6,697 bases of DNA, from assembly GCA_028291285.1 (NCBI GenBank), contig JAQGIJ010000229.1:1-6697 (forward strand), in the 5' to 3' direction. The notes under the pieces were generated by a model. It searched no databases. It was not told where the DNA came from and worked only from the letters and a program-made list of their open reading frames with translations. Positions 1 to 5,909 of this stretch are shown in pieces. A program made the position numbers and the translations under genes. Numbering within the stretch: position 1 is the stretch's first letter; each line of letters opens with the position of its first letter. Source of the stretch: Phenylobacterium sp. (GTDB lineage: Bacteria > Pseudomonadota > Alphaproteobacteria > Caulobacterales > Caulobacteraceae).

Positions 1-147
1 GCCCGCCCCGAGCCCGCCGCCGGGCCCCGCCCGCACTCGCCGTTCGCCGCGCTGGCGGCGCTGCAGGCCCCGCCGGCCGCCCAGCCCGCGTCGATCCCCG
101 CCCGCCGGCCGCGTCGCCGCCGCCGGCCCAAGGCGCTGAGCGCGTGA
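1..147 (+). CDS. C-terminal tail of a helicase-type protein (5' end outside window)
   Basis: Frame 1 is open from the first base to a TGA at 145-147. It encodes a Pro/Ala/Arg-rich tail with the segment HSPFAALAALQ, then a highly basic run (RRPRRRRRPK) and the end ALSA. A tail of this kind, directly before an S4 gene and fdxA, is what I expect from the DEAD/DEAH-type helicase that commonly precedes these genes in alphaproteobacteria. No helicase motifs are visible because only 48 residues fall in the window, so the identification rests on gene order and tail composition. The stop overlaps the GTG start of the next gene by 4 nt (GTGA), which suggests translational coupling. The basic tail could help RNA binding (inference). 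Confidence 0.55.
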   Translation, partial: ARPEPAAGPRPHSPFAALAALQAPPAAQPASIPARRPRRRRRPKALSA

Positions 148-440
148 GCGAGGAGGCCTGCCGCGCGGACGTGTGGCTGTGGCGCGCGCGCTTCTTCAAG
201 ACCCGTTCCATGGCCGCCCGCTTCCTCGACGAGGGCCGCGTGCGCCTCACCCGCGCCGGCCAGGAGAGCCGCCTCGACAAGCCCGCCCGGCCCGTGAAGG
301 TCGGCGACCTGCTGGTCTTCGCCCTCGGCGGACGGCTGATCGCGGTGACTGTGGAGGGGCTGGGCGAACGTCGCGGCGCGCCAGCCGAGGCGCGGATGCT
401 ATACTCGACTCTGGACGACCCCGGGTCGGCGCCGGCCTAG
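144..440 (+). CDS. S4-domain RNA-binding protein, Hsp15 (HslR)-like
   Basis: This 98-aa protein is built around one S4 RNA-binding fold at about residues 7-60. The typical signature is present: RADVWLWRARFFKTRSMAAR, then FLDEGRVRL, and later a KVGDLLVF strand. The closest family I recognise is Hsp15/HslR, a small ribosome-associated protein that binds 50S subunits carrying stalled nascent chains. The role in this organism is inferred from that family. The GTG start at 144 places the conserved RADVWLW at residues 7-13 and overlaps the preceding stop by 4 nt, so the gene is probably co-translated with the helicase. The last ~25 residues after the fold are low in conservation signals. It is followed by an 84-nt gap before fdxA. 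Confidence 0.85.
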   Translation: MSEEACRADVWLWRARFFKTRSMAARFLDEGRVRLTRAGQESRLDKPARPVKVGDLLVFALGGRLIAVTVEGLGERRGAPAEARMLYSTLDDPGSAPA

Positions 441-453
441 CGCCCCGCCGGCA

Positions 454-482
454 TTGACAAGCCGCCCCCTGGCCGTGAAAAC
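454..482 (+). promoter_or_regulatory. Candidate housekeeping promoter for fdxA
   Basis: TTGACAA at 454-460 matches the alphaproteobacterial sigma-73 -35 element. After 14 nt comes GTGAAAAC (475-482), a partial match to the Caulobacter -10 consensus GCTANAWC. Spacing fits the known 10-14 nt range. It sits 42 nt before the fdxA ATG, in the only gap between the S4 gene and fdxA. It was recognised by eye; the -10 is imperfect. Confidence 0.4.
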
Positions 483-524
483 CGCGCCGCCCGAGAGGGC
501 CCGAGCCGGAGTGACGTCGCCGCT

Positions 525-866
525 ATGACCTACATCGTGATGGATCCCTGCATCAAATGTAAGTTCATGGACTGCGTCGAAGTGTGCCCGGTGGACTGCT
601 TCTACGAGGGCGAGAACTTCCTGGCGATCAATCCGGACGAATGCATCGACTGCGGCGTCTGCGAGCCGGAGTGCCCGGTCGACGCGATCAAGCCGGACAC
701 CGAGGACGACGCCGACGGCAAGTGGCTGCGGATCAACACCGAGTATGCGAAGATCTGGCCGAACATCACGGTGAAGGGCGAGCCGCCGGCCGACAAGGAG
801 CAGTACGAGCGCGAGGCCGGCAAGTTCGAAAAATACTTCTCCGAGAAGCCTGGCCGCGGGTCCTGA
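525..866 (+). CDS. fdxA: 7Fe ferredoxin FdxA ([3Fe-4S][4Fe-4S])
   Basis: This is a soluble 113-aa electron carrier of the seven-iron ferredoxin family (Azotobacter FdI type). Cysteines fall at residues 9, 12, 17, 21, 25, 40, 43, 46 and 50. By comparison with FdI, C9, C17 and C50 should hold the [3Fe-4S] cluster and C21, C40, C43 and C46 the [4Fe-4S] cluster, leaving C12 and C25 as the usual non-ligand cysteines. Prolines follow C21 and C50, as in the family. The acidic segment at about residues 58-65 and the extra C-terminal helix ([18 protein letters not shown]) are normal for this long FdxA class. The ATG at 525 gives the standard N-terminus MTYIV; GGAG at 508-511 is a rather distant ribosome binding site. 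The electron partner is not evident from the neighbours. Confidence 0.95.
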   Translation: MTYIVMDPCIKCKFMDCVEVCPVDCFYEGENFLAINPDECIDCGVCEPECPVDAIKPDTEDDADGKWLRINTEYAKIWPNITVKGEPPADKEQYEREAGKFEKYFSEKPGRGS

Positions 867-1176
867 GGTCCGGCCACGCTGCAGGCTGGCGCCTGCGCGG
901 CGAGCCGTCGCACCAACCCTTTCATCTCGCTGCCTTTTATGCTACTGTCTTCGACGACGTGGCGAGAAGGCTTAGCCTTGTCCGTCTCCCTGAGAAGAAA
1001 CGGCCGGTCCGGGTCACGCCCCGGAACAGGCGAGGATGTCTTAAGAGGTCGAATTCTCCGTCAAACGATGAGCCGCCGCGGATCTATTCGCGGACTGGAT
1101 GGTCTCGTCGCGTGACGGCTGCTCGCGTCAGCGGTCCGGCTCCCGCCCGGACATTGGATTTTGAGAGGGTGTCTCG
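867..1176 (+). promoter_or_regulatory. Long non-coding leader/promoter region of cdnL
   Basis: This 310-nt gap between fdxA and cdnL contains no convincing gene. A possible promoter is TTTCATC (920-926), 14 nt, GCTACTGT (941-948), which is only a partial match to the Caulobacter consensus. It would give a leader of about 220 nt. Four small hairpins are visible: 1008-1013 with 1020-1025, 1076-1080 with 1089-1093, 1113-1117 with 1126-1130, and 1134-1139 with 1147-1152. The last ends 24 nt before the ATG. GAGAGGG at 1163-1169 is a well-placed ribosome binding site. No known riboswitch was recognised. Confidence 0.35.
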
Positions 1177-1695
1177 ATGAGCAAGAACGGTCATGATTTC
1201 TCGGTCGGCGATCACGTGGTCTACCCAGCCCATGGCGTGGGTCAGGTGCAGGGGATCGAGACCCAGGAAGTCGCCGGTCTGAAGCTGGAAGTTTATGTGA
1301 TCACCTTCGATCACGAGAAGATGACGCTGCGCGTGCCGACCGCGAAGGCGAAGACCGCGGGCCTGCGCCCGCTGGCCGAGACCGACGTGGTCTCCAAGGC
1401 GCTGACGACGCTGAAGGGCCGCGCCCGGGTGAAGCGCACCATGTGGTCGCGCCGGGCCCAGGAATACGAGGCCAAGATCAACTCCGGCGACCTGATCTCC
1501 ATCGCCGAGGTGGTGCGCGACCTGCACCGCGCCGAGAATCAGCCGGAGCAGTCCTACTCGGAGCGCCAGCTCTATGAATCGGCGCTGGACCGCATGGCCC
1601 GGGAGGTCGCCGCCATCGAGCGCATCGACCGCGACGCGGCCATCACCATGCTGAACAAGTCGCTGGTGAAGGCCCCGACCGCCGCCGCGGCCTGA
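1177..1695 (+). CDS. cdnL: CarD-family RNA polymerase-binding regulator CdnL
   Basis: This 172-aa protein matches the CarD/CdnL family in full length. These proteins bind the RNA polymerase beta subunit and stabilise the open promoter complex, notably at rRNA and other growth genes. The N-terminal RNAP-interaction domain (about residues 7-66) starts with FSVGDHVVYPAHGVGQV. The C-terminal helical DNA-binding domain (about 70-165) carries RVKRTMWSRRAQEYEAK; W90 fits the conserved tryptophan that wedges into the minor groove at the -10 edge. The protein ends in TAAAAA. In Caulobacter, CdnL turnover by ClpXP depends on a terminal Ala-Ala, so this tail is probably a degron (inference from that work). 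The ATG at 1177 has GAGAGGG 7 nt upstream. The gene ends before a strong terminator. Confidence 0.95.
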   Translation: MSKNGHDFSVGDHVVYPAHGVGQVQGIETQEVAGLKLEVYVITFDHEKMTLRVPTAKAKTAGLRPLAETDVVSKALTTLKGRARVKRTMWSRRAQEYEAKINSGDLISIAEVVRDLHRAENQPEQSYSERQLYESALDRMAREVAAIERIDRDAAITMLNKSLVKAPTAAAA

Positions 1696-1721
1696 CCCCT
1701 CCAGCCGATCTGCAACCGAAG

Positions 1722-1753
1722 CGCCCGGCCTCACCGCCGGGCGTTTTCATTTT
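1722..1753 (+). terminator. Intrinsic terminator of cdnL
   Basis: A perfect 8-bp GC-rich stem, CGCCCGGC (1722-1729) with GCCGGGCG (1736-1743), encloses the 6-nt loop CTCACC. It is followed directly by TTTTCATTTT (1744-1753). It begins 26 nt after the cdnL stop. Confidence 0.9.
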
Positions 1754-1825
1754 GGGCATGCCGCAGCGCCGCATCCCGGAACAGCCGCTCGGCGCTCGGG
1801 TTGTGCTCGCGGAAGGAGAGCCCCT

Positions 1826-1969
1826 ATGGCCGAAGCCGCCGGACGCCGTCCTGACGAGACCTCGAGCGAACAGAGCCAGAAGCAGGGGCCGGAGACCTGG
1901 GCGCTGGCGCTGATCGCCGGCCTGATGGTGCTGGCGCTGATCGCGCTGATCGTCCTCGCCGCCCACTAG
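1826..1969 (+). CDS. Small single-span membrane protein (47 aa), unknown function
   Basis: The ATG at 1826 lies 7 nt after a strong ribosome binding site (GGAAGGAG, 1811-1818), and the frame runs to TAG at 1967-1969. The protein has a polar, charged N-terminal half (MAEAAGRRPDETSSEQSQKQ) followed by a hydrophobic segment at about residues 25-46 rich in Leu, Ala and Ile (WALALIAGLMVLALIALIVL). It ends AAH. This predicts one inner-membrane helix with a short soluble N-terminus; there is no cleavable signal-peptide pattern. I do not recognise a family. It lies after the cdnL terminator, so it needs its own promoter, which I could not identify. Its stop codon touches the base of the next hairpin. 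The ribosome binding site and the clean hydrophobic segment favour a real gene. Confidence 0.6.
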   Translation: MAEAAGRRPDETSSEQSQKQGPETWALALIAGLMVLALIALIVLAAH

Positions 1970-2017
1970 ACCCTGTCCCACCTGACTTGAGGCAAGTCAG
2001 GTGGGATGAACAGGGTC
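1969..2017. repeat. Long imperfect hairpin between convergent genes
   Basis: The 12-bp perfect arms CCCACCTGACTT (1977-1988) and AAGTCAGGTGGG (1994-2005) enclose the loop GAGGC. The stem continues with GACCCTGT (1969-1976) against ACAGGGTC (2010-2017) across a 4-nt bulge (2006-2009), giving 20 bp in total. Neither strand has a T-run after the hairpin, so it is not a standard intrinsic terminator. It could stop or protect transcripts of the convergent genes, or be a dispersed palindromic repeat. Confidence 0.75.
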
Positions 2018-2044
2018 GTCGCTTCCAAGTGAGCGCCCTTCTCC

Positions 2045-2073
2045 TCCGCTCGCGTTGGTTCAACGCGAGTGGA
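2045..2073. repeat. Second hairpin next to the dctA stop
   Basis: TCCGCTCGCGTTG (2045-2057) pairs with CAACGCGAGTGGA (2061-2073) over a 3-nt loop. All 13 pairs form, one of them G-T. It lies 12 nt beyond the dctA stop. On the dctA strand the T-rich run comes before the hairpin, not after, so classic termination is unlikely. It could be a 3'-end stabiliser or half of a composite repeat with the hairpin at 1969-2017. Confidence 0.7.
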
Positions 2074-2085
2074 AAAGGCTCTAGC

Positions 2086-3384
2086 CTAGTCCGCCGACGC
2101 GCCCGCCAGCAGCGGATCGGCCGCGGCGCCCGGTCCGCGGTCCAGCTCGGCGCTCAGCTTGGCCCGGTCCAGGTCGCCTTCCCAGCCCGCCAGCACCAGG
2201 GTCGCGACCCCGTTGCCCACCAGGTTGGTGAGCGCCCGGCACTCGCTCATGAAGCGGTCGACGCCGACCAGCAGCGCCAGCGCCGCGATCGGCAGCCCGG
2301 GGATCACCGCCAATGTGGCCGCCAGCGTGATGAAGCCCGCGCCCGTCACCCCGCTGGCGCCTTTGGACGTCAGCATGGCGACGCCCAGGATGGTCAGCTC
2401 CTGGCCGAGGCTGAGCGGGGTGTTGGTCGCCTGCGCCAGGAACAGCGTCGCCAGCGTCATGTAGATATTGGTGCCGTCGAGGTTGAAGCTGTAGCCGGTG
2501 GGCACCACCAGGCCCACGGTCGCCGGCCCCGCGCCCAGCCGCTCGAGCTTCAGCATGATCTGCGGCAGCACCGATTCCGAGGACGAGGTGCCCAGCACGA
2601 TCAGCAGCTCCTCGCGGATGTAGGCGACGAACTTCAGGATCGAGAAGCCGCTGACGGCCGCGATCGCGCCCAGCACCACGAACACGAAGATCAGCGCCGT
2701 GGCGTAGAAGGTCCCGATCAGGGCGCCGAGATTGGCCAGCGCGCCCAGGCCGTACTTGCCCACGGTGAAGGCCATGGCCCCGAAGGCGCCGATCGGCGCG
2801 AGCTTCACGATCACCCCGATGATCCCGAAGAAGAGCTTGCCCACCTCCTCCAGGACGCCCGCCGCGCGGGCGCCGACCTCGCCAAGCCGGGTGCAGGCGA
2901 AGCCGGTCAGGACGGCGATCACCAGCACCTGCAGGAGGTCGCCGCGGGCGAAGGCGCCGACGAAGGCGTCGGGGATCAGATTGAGCAGGTAGTCGGCCAG
3001 CCCCTCCCCGTGCGCGGCCTTGGCGGCGTAGCCGGCGCCGATCCTCGGATCGAGCGTCGCGGGATTGATGTTGAACCCCTGGCCGGGATGCAGCAGGTGT
3101 CCGACGACGAGGCCGATGGCCAGCGCCAGGGTGGAGACCACCTCGAAATAGACCAGGGTGCGCAGGCCCAGCCGGCCGACCGCCTTCAGGTCCCGCATCC
3201 GCGCGATGCCGCCCGCCACGGTGCAGAATATCACCGGCGCCACGGCCATCTTGATCAGCTTGACGAAGCCGTCGCCCAGCGGCTTCAGCGCCGTCCCCGC
3301 CGCCGGCCACAGCGCGCCCACCGCCATCCCCAGCACCACCGCGATCAGCACCTGGACGTAGAGGATGCGCAGGAGGCGGGTCAT
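2086..3384 (-). CDS. dctA: C4-dicarboxylate transporter DctA (DAACS family)
   Basis: This 432-aa inner-membrane carrier belongs to the dicarboxylate/amino acid:cation symporter family. DctA members import succinate, fumarate and malate with cations. Family hallmarks are in place: the first helical hairpin serine motif SSSES (residues 267-271), the TM7 motif NLDGT (301-305) within [12 protein letters not shown], the second hairpin loop [12 protein letters not shown] (340-351), and the TM8 segment [16 protein letters not shown] (376-391). Hydrophobic segments cover most of residues 8-400, and the length is normal. The short C-terminal tail is polar. The start ATG has no strong ribosome binding site. 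The gene is divergent from the 70-aa gene at 3535 and convergent with the 47-aa gene at 1826. Motifs cannot fully exclude a glutamate/aspartate carrier; overall similarity favours DctA. Confidence 0.92.
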   Translation of the reverse strand: MTRLLRILYVQVLIAVVLGMAVGALWPAAGTALKPLGDGFVKLIKMAVAPVIFCTVAGGIARMRDLKAVGRLGLRTLVYFEVVSTLALAIGLVVGHLLHPGQGFNINPATLDPRIGAGYAAKAAHGEGLADYLLNLIPDAFVGAFARGDLLQVLVIAVLTGFACTRLGEVGARAAGVLEEVGKLFFGIIGVIVKLAPIGAFGAMAFTVGKYGLGALANLGALIGTFYATALIFVFVVLGAIAAVSGFSILKFVAYIREELLIVLGTSSSESVLPQIMLKLERLGAGPATVGLVVPTGYSFNLDGTNIYMTLATLFLAQATNTPLSLGQELTILGVAMLTSKGASGVTGAGFITLAATLAVIPGLPIAALALLVGVDRFMSECRALTNLVGNGVATLVLAGWEGDLDRAKLSAELDRGPGAAADPLLAGASAD

Positions 3385-3534
3385 GCGATCTTAGCTACCG
3401 CGGTTCGCGCGGCGGCCCAAACCGCCTGCGACGAGATGGCTCAACCCCAGCGATTTGCGCGTCTTCGCCGCAATCATGCCATGCGAATCGCCGATCGCGG
3501 TTCTGGGGGACGTCGCATTGGATGGAGAATGGCG

Positions 3535-3747
3535 ATGACCGAGGCGACCTACGTTTCGTTCGTGCCCAGGAGCAAGCGGGCGAAGCTGCGGCTGGCGCTG
3601 GAGAGCGAGGACACCGGCGACATCAGCTGGCGGGAGAAGAAGAAGCTGTTCGGCAGCGAGTTCTACTTCTCGGGGCCGACGACGCTGGTGCGCAAGACCC
3701 ACGACTTCATCACCCGCTGGCTGGCGGACGACCTGCGGCTGAAATAG
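3535..3747 (+). CDS. Conserved-looking small protein (70 aa), unknown function
   Basis: The protein begins MTEATYVSF and contains KRAKLRLALESEDTGD, SWREKKKLFGSEFYFSG and VRKTHDFITRWLADDLRLK. It is soluble, charged and free of low complexity, with no signal peptide or membrane helix. I recognise no family. The ATG at 3535 was chosen over the in-frame ATG at 3529 because GGAGA (3524-3528) lies 6 nt before 3535 but directly touches 3529. A much longer open frame continues upstream across dctA on the opposite strand, but its protein there is Gln/Arg/His-rich antisense noise. Protein-like composition and a good ribosome binding site support a real gene. It stands between divergent dctA and the tRNA with no obvious operon partner. 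Confidence 0.65.
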   Translation: MTEATYVSFVPRSKRAKLRLALESEDTGDISWREKKKLFGSEFYFSGPTTLVRKTHDFITRWLADDLRLK

Positions 3748-3815
3748 CCCAGGTCCGTCGCGCCGGATCGCCCTTCCCTTCGCCGCGGCCGCATGGCATC
3801 CGTGCCGGCGCGCGT

Positions 3816-3892
3816 GGCCCGGTAGCTCAGCCGGATAGAGCAGGGCTTTCCTAAAGCCAAGGTCGGGGGTTCGAGTCCCTCCCGGGCCGCCA
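3816..3892 (+). tRNA. tRNA-Arg (anticodon CCU)
   Basis: A full cloverleaf can be folded. The acceptor GGCCCGG (3816-3822) pairs with CCGGGCC (3882-3888), followed by G and an encoded CCA (3890-3892). The D stem is GCTC/GAGC. The anticodon loop is TTCCTAA with CCT at 3850-3852, which reads AGG arginine codons. The T arm is GGGGG-TTCGAGT-CCCTC. Only the outermost anticodon-stem pair (G3843 with A3859) does not form. It is the left neighbour of the apparent mobile element and a plausible attachment landmark, though no second copy of its 3' end is present in the window. Confidence 0.95.
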
Positions 3893-3933
3893 CGCACCCC
3901 TGAAATAGGGCTCCTTGAGAACAGGCAGTGGCA

Positions 3934-3954
3934 AGCGCCGGAAATCCCGGCGCT
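3934..3954 (+). terminator. Stem-loop downstream of tRNA-Arg, possible terminator
   Basis: AGCGCCGG (3934-3941) and CCGGCGCT (3947-3954) form a perfect 8-bp stem with a 5-nt loop, 42 nt after the tRNA. The sequence after it (ATTCCAGCTG) is not T-rich, so termination is only possible, not clear. Confidence 0.35.
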
Positions 3955-4030
3955 ATTCCAGCTGTAACCGCGAAAGCTGATCCCACGAACGGCGTCATTC
4001 GGCGGGACAAGCCGCGAATTCCCGCGCGCG

Positions 4031-4065
4031 TCTCCAAACCCAAATGCTGCACTCCGGTTTGGGGA
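4031..4065. repeat. Inverted repeat bordering the CAGGGAA cluster
   Basis: TCTCCAAACC (4031-4040) pairs with GGTTTGGGGA (4056-4065), 10 bp with one G-T, around a 15-nt loop. Its right arm runs directly into GGGAAATTCCC (4062-4072), a short palindrome that opens the heptamer cluster. Confidence 0.5.
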
Positions 4066-4098
4066 AATTCCCTGTTTATCAGGGAACAACAGGGAATT
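4062..4098. repeat. CAGGGAA heptamer cluster, left group
   Basis: It contains one inverted copy, AATTCCCTG (4066-4074), and two direct copies, CAGGGAA (4080-4086) and CAGGGAATT (4090-4098). The inverted copy and first direct copy form a 7-bp inverted repeat around TTTAT. The two direct copies start 10 bp apart, about one helical turn. This arrangement resembles a protein-binding site. The nearby recombinase or the DUF3489 protein are the obvious candidate binders (inference). Confidence 0.65.
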
Positions 4099-4208
4099 TT
4101 TCAGCGCGTGCGCAGCCCTGGCGCTGGGAGCCTCTGGAGATTCACGCGCGACGCCAGCGGCTTAGTCGCAGACTCCGGCGCTGGCCGCATGCGAACAGCG
4201 CCCAAGAA

Positions 4209-4237
4209 CAGGGAATTCAGATCGGCCGATCAGGGAA
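4209..4237. repeat. CAGGGAA heptamer cluster, right group
   Basis: Two direct copies, CAGGGAATT (4209-4217) and CAGGGAA (4231-4237), start 22 bp apart, about two helical turns. Between them lies the 12-bp perfect palindrome GATCGGCCGATC (4220-4231). The last copy contains the first two bases (on the + strand) of the recombinase stop codon and encodes its final residues. Confidence 0.65.
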
Positions 4238-5909
4238 AAACTGCGATCGCCGCGGGGCTAAATCCAAGCGCCTCGCGCTGGTCGGCCCAGGCCAGCGGAA
4301 CGCCTCGCCGCATGAGCTGCTGCGCGGTCAGCCCAGCGGGCTGCCGGCCTTCAAGCATCGCCCGCTGGATGTCGGGGGCCAGGAAGGCGAGCCCGATGAT
4401 CCGGCGAAGATAGGACTCCGGCACGCTCTGGGCGTGGCGCCACTGCGCTGGCGAGCCGGTGGGCGAGGCGCTGCGAGTCTCCAGTCCCGCGTGAGCCTGG
4501 GCCAAGGCCTTCAGCAGCTGTCGGTCGGGCTCCGCAGGCATCGCTGCTCGGTCGTCTGGGCGAACCATCCAGGTGCGCCCGCCCCGGAAGACCGGCCTCA
4601 CGGACACGATGAACTGCAAGGTGTGTCCGTTTCGTTCGTCTTCCATGAGTTGATCGCCCGGCGCGAGGCGGGAGCGGAGCTCGATCATGGCGACCTCGCC
4701 GCCTCTTCTCGGCAGGGCTGCGGCATCGAGGGTGAGCCGAACGCCGTGCGGCTCGACATCGAGGCGTTTGATCAGAGGAAGAATCTCGCTCCAGCCAGTT
4801 CCCTGATCGCTGATGAGTGCGCGCAGGCGCTGCAGGACCAGCGCTTCGAAGGGCCGCGCCGAGATGCGGCCGATTACGCCAGGCTTGAGTTTGATCGCCC
4901 TCTGCAGCGGGCCTGAGACGTAATAGGCGTGCCGCTTGCCTGACTTGCCATAGGCGAAGCTCGGCCCCATGCGATGGCCTTCGGCGTCATACACCAGGCC
5001 CTGCAGCGCCAGGCTGGACGACGCTGTGGACCGCGCTTTTCGGGCTCGCCCGTTGGCCACGAGCTGCGCCTGCACGGCTTCGAAGAGCTCAGGCTCGACG
5101 ATCGACTCGTGAGTGCCCGGATAGCGCTCGGCCTTGTGCACGATCTCGCCCACATAGACCCGGCTCTGAAGCAAGTGGAACAGCGAACCGGTGCTGAACG
5201 CGGCCCCGCCCATCTGCCGGCCCGAGCGGCTGACCCAGCGCTTGGATCGAGCGCCGTCCCGAGCCAGCTCGTCCCGCAGCGCGTTTACGGATTTCAGGCG
5301 CAGATAGCGGCGGTAGATGTCGCGCACCAGCTCGGCTTCGGCGGGATTGACCGCAAGGGCCCGGGACGTGCGGTCGGTTGGGATGTCGTAGCCCAAGGGC
5401 GGCATGCCACCCATCCACATGCCCTTTTTCTTCGAAGCATGGATCTTGTCGCGGATGCGCTCGCCAGTGACCTCCCGCTCGAACTGGGCGAAGGAGAGGA
5501 GCACGTTGAGCGTGAGGCGGCCCATGCTGGTGGTGGTGTTGAAGGCCTGGGTGACGCTGCAGAAGCTCACCCCCCTACGGTCGAAGACGTCGATGATCTT
5601 CGCGAAGTCGACGAGCGAGCGGGTCAGCCGGTCGACCTTGTAGACCACAACGCAGTCGACCAGCCCGCGCTCGATGTCGGCCAGCAGGCGCTGGAGCGCC
5701 GGCCGCTCCATCGTACCGCCGGAAATTCCGCCGTCGTCATAAGCGATCTTCAGGCAGGTCCAGCCCTCTCCAGCCTGAGACTTCACATAGGCCTCGCAGG
5801 CCTCCCGCTGGGCATGAAGGCTGTTGAAGGCCTGGTCGAGGCCCTCCTCGCTGCTCTTACGAGTGTAGATCGCGCAGCGGACCTTGGAGATCGTGACCGC
5901 CTTCGCCAT
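4230..5909 (-). CDS. Large serine recombinase (site-specific integrase/resolvase superfamily)
   Basis: This 559-aa protein cuts and rejoins DNA through a serine nucleophile. The catalytic resolvase domain (residues about 10-160) has YTRKSS (nucleophile S19, R17), DDGGISG (58-64), ERP (68-70), YKVDRLTR (90-97) and TSMGRLTLNVLLSFAQFERE (127-146). A 'Recombinase' domain follows at about 170-285, including YPGTHESIVEPELFEAVQ. The segment where large serine recombinases carry a zinc ribbon (about 300-333, LVYDAEGHRMGPSFAYGK...YYVSG) has no cysteine; all Cys lie before residue 120. A helical C-terminus (about 497-551, SYLRRIIGLAFLAPDI... DQREALGF) looks like the family's terminal HTH region. The ATG at 5909 was chosen over upstream in-frame starts because it forms TGATG with the DUF2924 stop and has GGAGG 7 nt upstream. 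The frame looks intact and probably functional. Confidence 0.92.
   Translation of the reverse strand: MAKAVTISKVRCAIYTRKSSEEGLDQAFNSLHAQREACEAYVKSQAGEGWTCLKIAYDDGGISGGTMERPALQRLLADIERGLVDCVVVYKVDRLTRSLVDFAKIIDVFDRRGVSFCSVTQAFNTTTSMGRLTLNVLLSFAQFEREVTGERIRDKIHASKKKGMWMGGMPPLGYDIPTDRTSRALAVNPAEAELVRDIYRRYLRLKSVNALRDELARDGARSKRWVSRSGRQMGGAAFSTGSLFHLLQSRVYVGEIVHKAERYPGTHESIVEPELFEAVQAQLVANGRARKARSTASSSLALQGLVYDAEGHRMGPSFAYGKSGKRHAYYVSGPLQRAIKLKPGVIGRISARPFEALVLQRLRALISDQGTGWSEILPLIKRLDVEPHGVRLTLDAAALPRRGGEVAMIELRSRLAPGDQLMEDERNGHTLQFIVSVRPVFRGGRTWMVRPDDRAAMPAEPDRQLLKALAQAHAGLETRSASPTGSPAQWRHAQSVPESYLRRIIGLAFLAPDIQRAMLEGRQPAGLTAQQLMRRGVPLAWADQREALGFSPAAIAVFP

Larger units (their letters stand above)
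3893..4229. other. Gene-free stretch between tRNA and recombinase
   Basis: No credible gene is seen in these 337 nt. The stretch has two stem-loops (3934-3954 and 4031-4065) and a set of CAGGGAA heptamers, described separately. Open frames crossing it come from the tRNA antisense strand or from the repeats, giving peptides such as GNSLFIREQQGIF. From its position between a tRNA and a recombinase it is a candidate end of the integrated element. Confidence 0.6.

Noticed and set aside
939..1118. 59-codon frame inside the cdnL leader (ATG at 939)
   Set aside because: No ribosome binding site, Arg/Ser/Gly-rich product and no recognisable feature; more likely leader RNA.
584..1180. 198-codon + strand frame overlapping fdxA
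   Set aside because: Out-of-frame shadow of fdxA that runs on through the cdnL leader; Arg/Gly-rich composition.
1084..1734. 216-codon - strand frame opposite cdnL
   Set aside because: Antisense shadow of cdnL with His/Gly/Arg-rich composition; it also covers the cdnL terminator.
1987..3747. 586-codon open frame on the + strand over dctA
   Set aside because: It is antisense to the clearly real dctA, and its protein is Gln/Arg/His-rich noise typical of GC-rich shadow frames. Only the last 70 codons look protein-like and are kept as the gene at 3535.
3391..4089. Two - strand frames across the tRNA (also 3663-4052)
   Set aside because: They encode the well-known spurious tRNA-antisense peptides (GGTRTPDLGFRKALLYPAELPG and EGLEPPTLALGKP types); these are not genes.
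4044..4916. 290-codon + strand frame from the repeat region into the recombinase
   Set aside because: It is antisense to the recombinase over most of its length, and the beginning is only translated repeat sequence.
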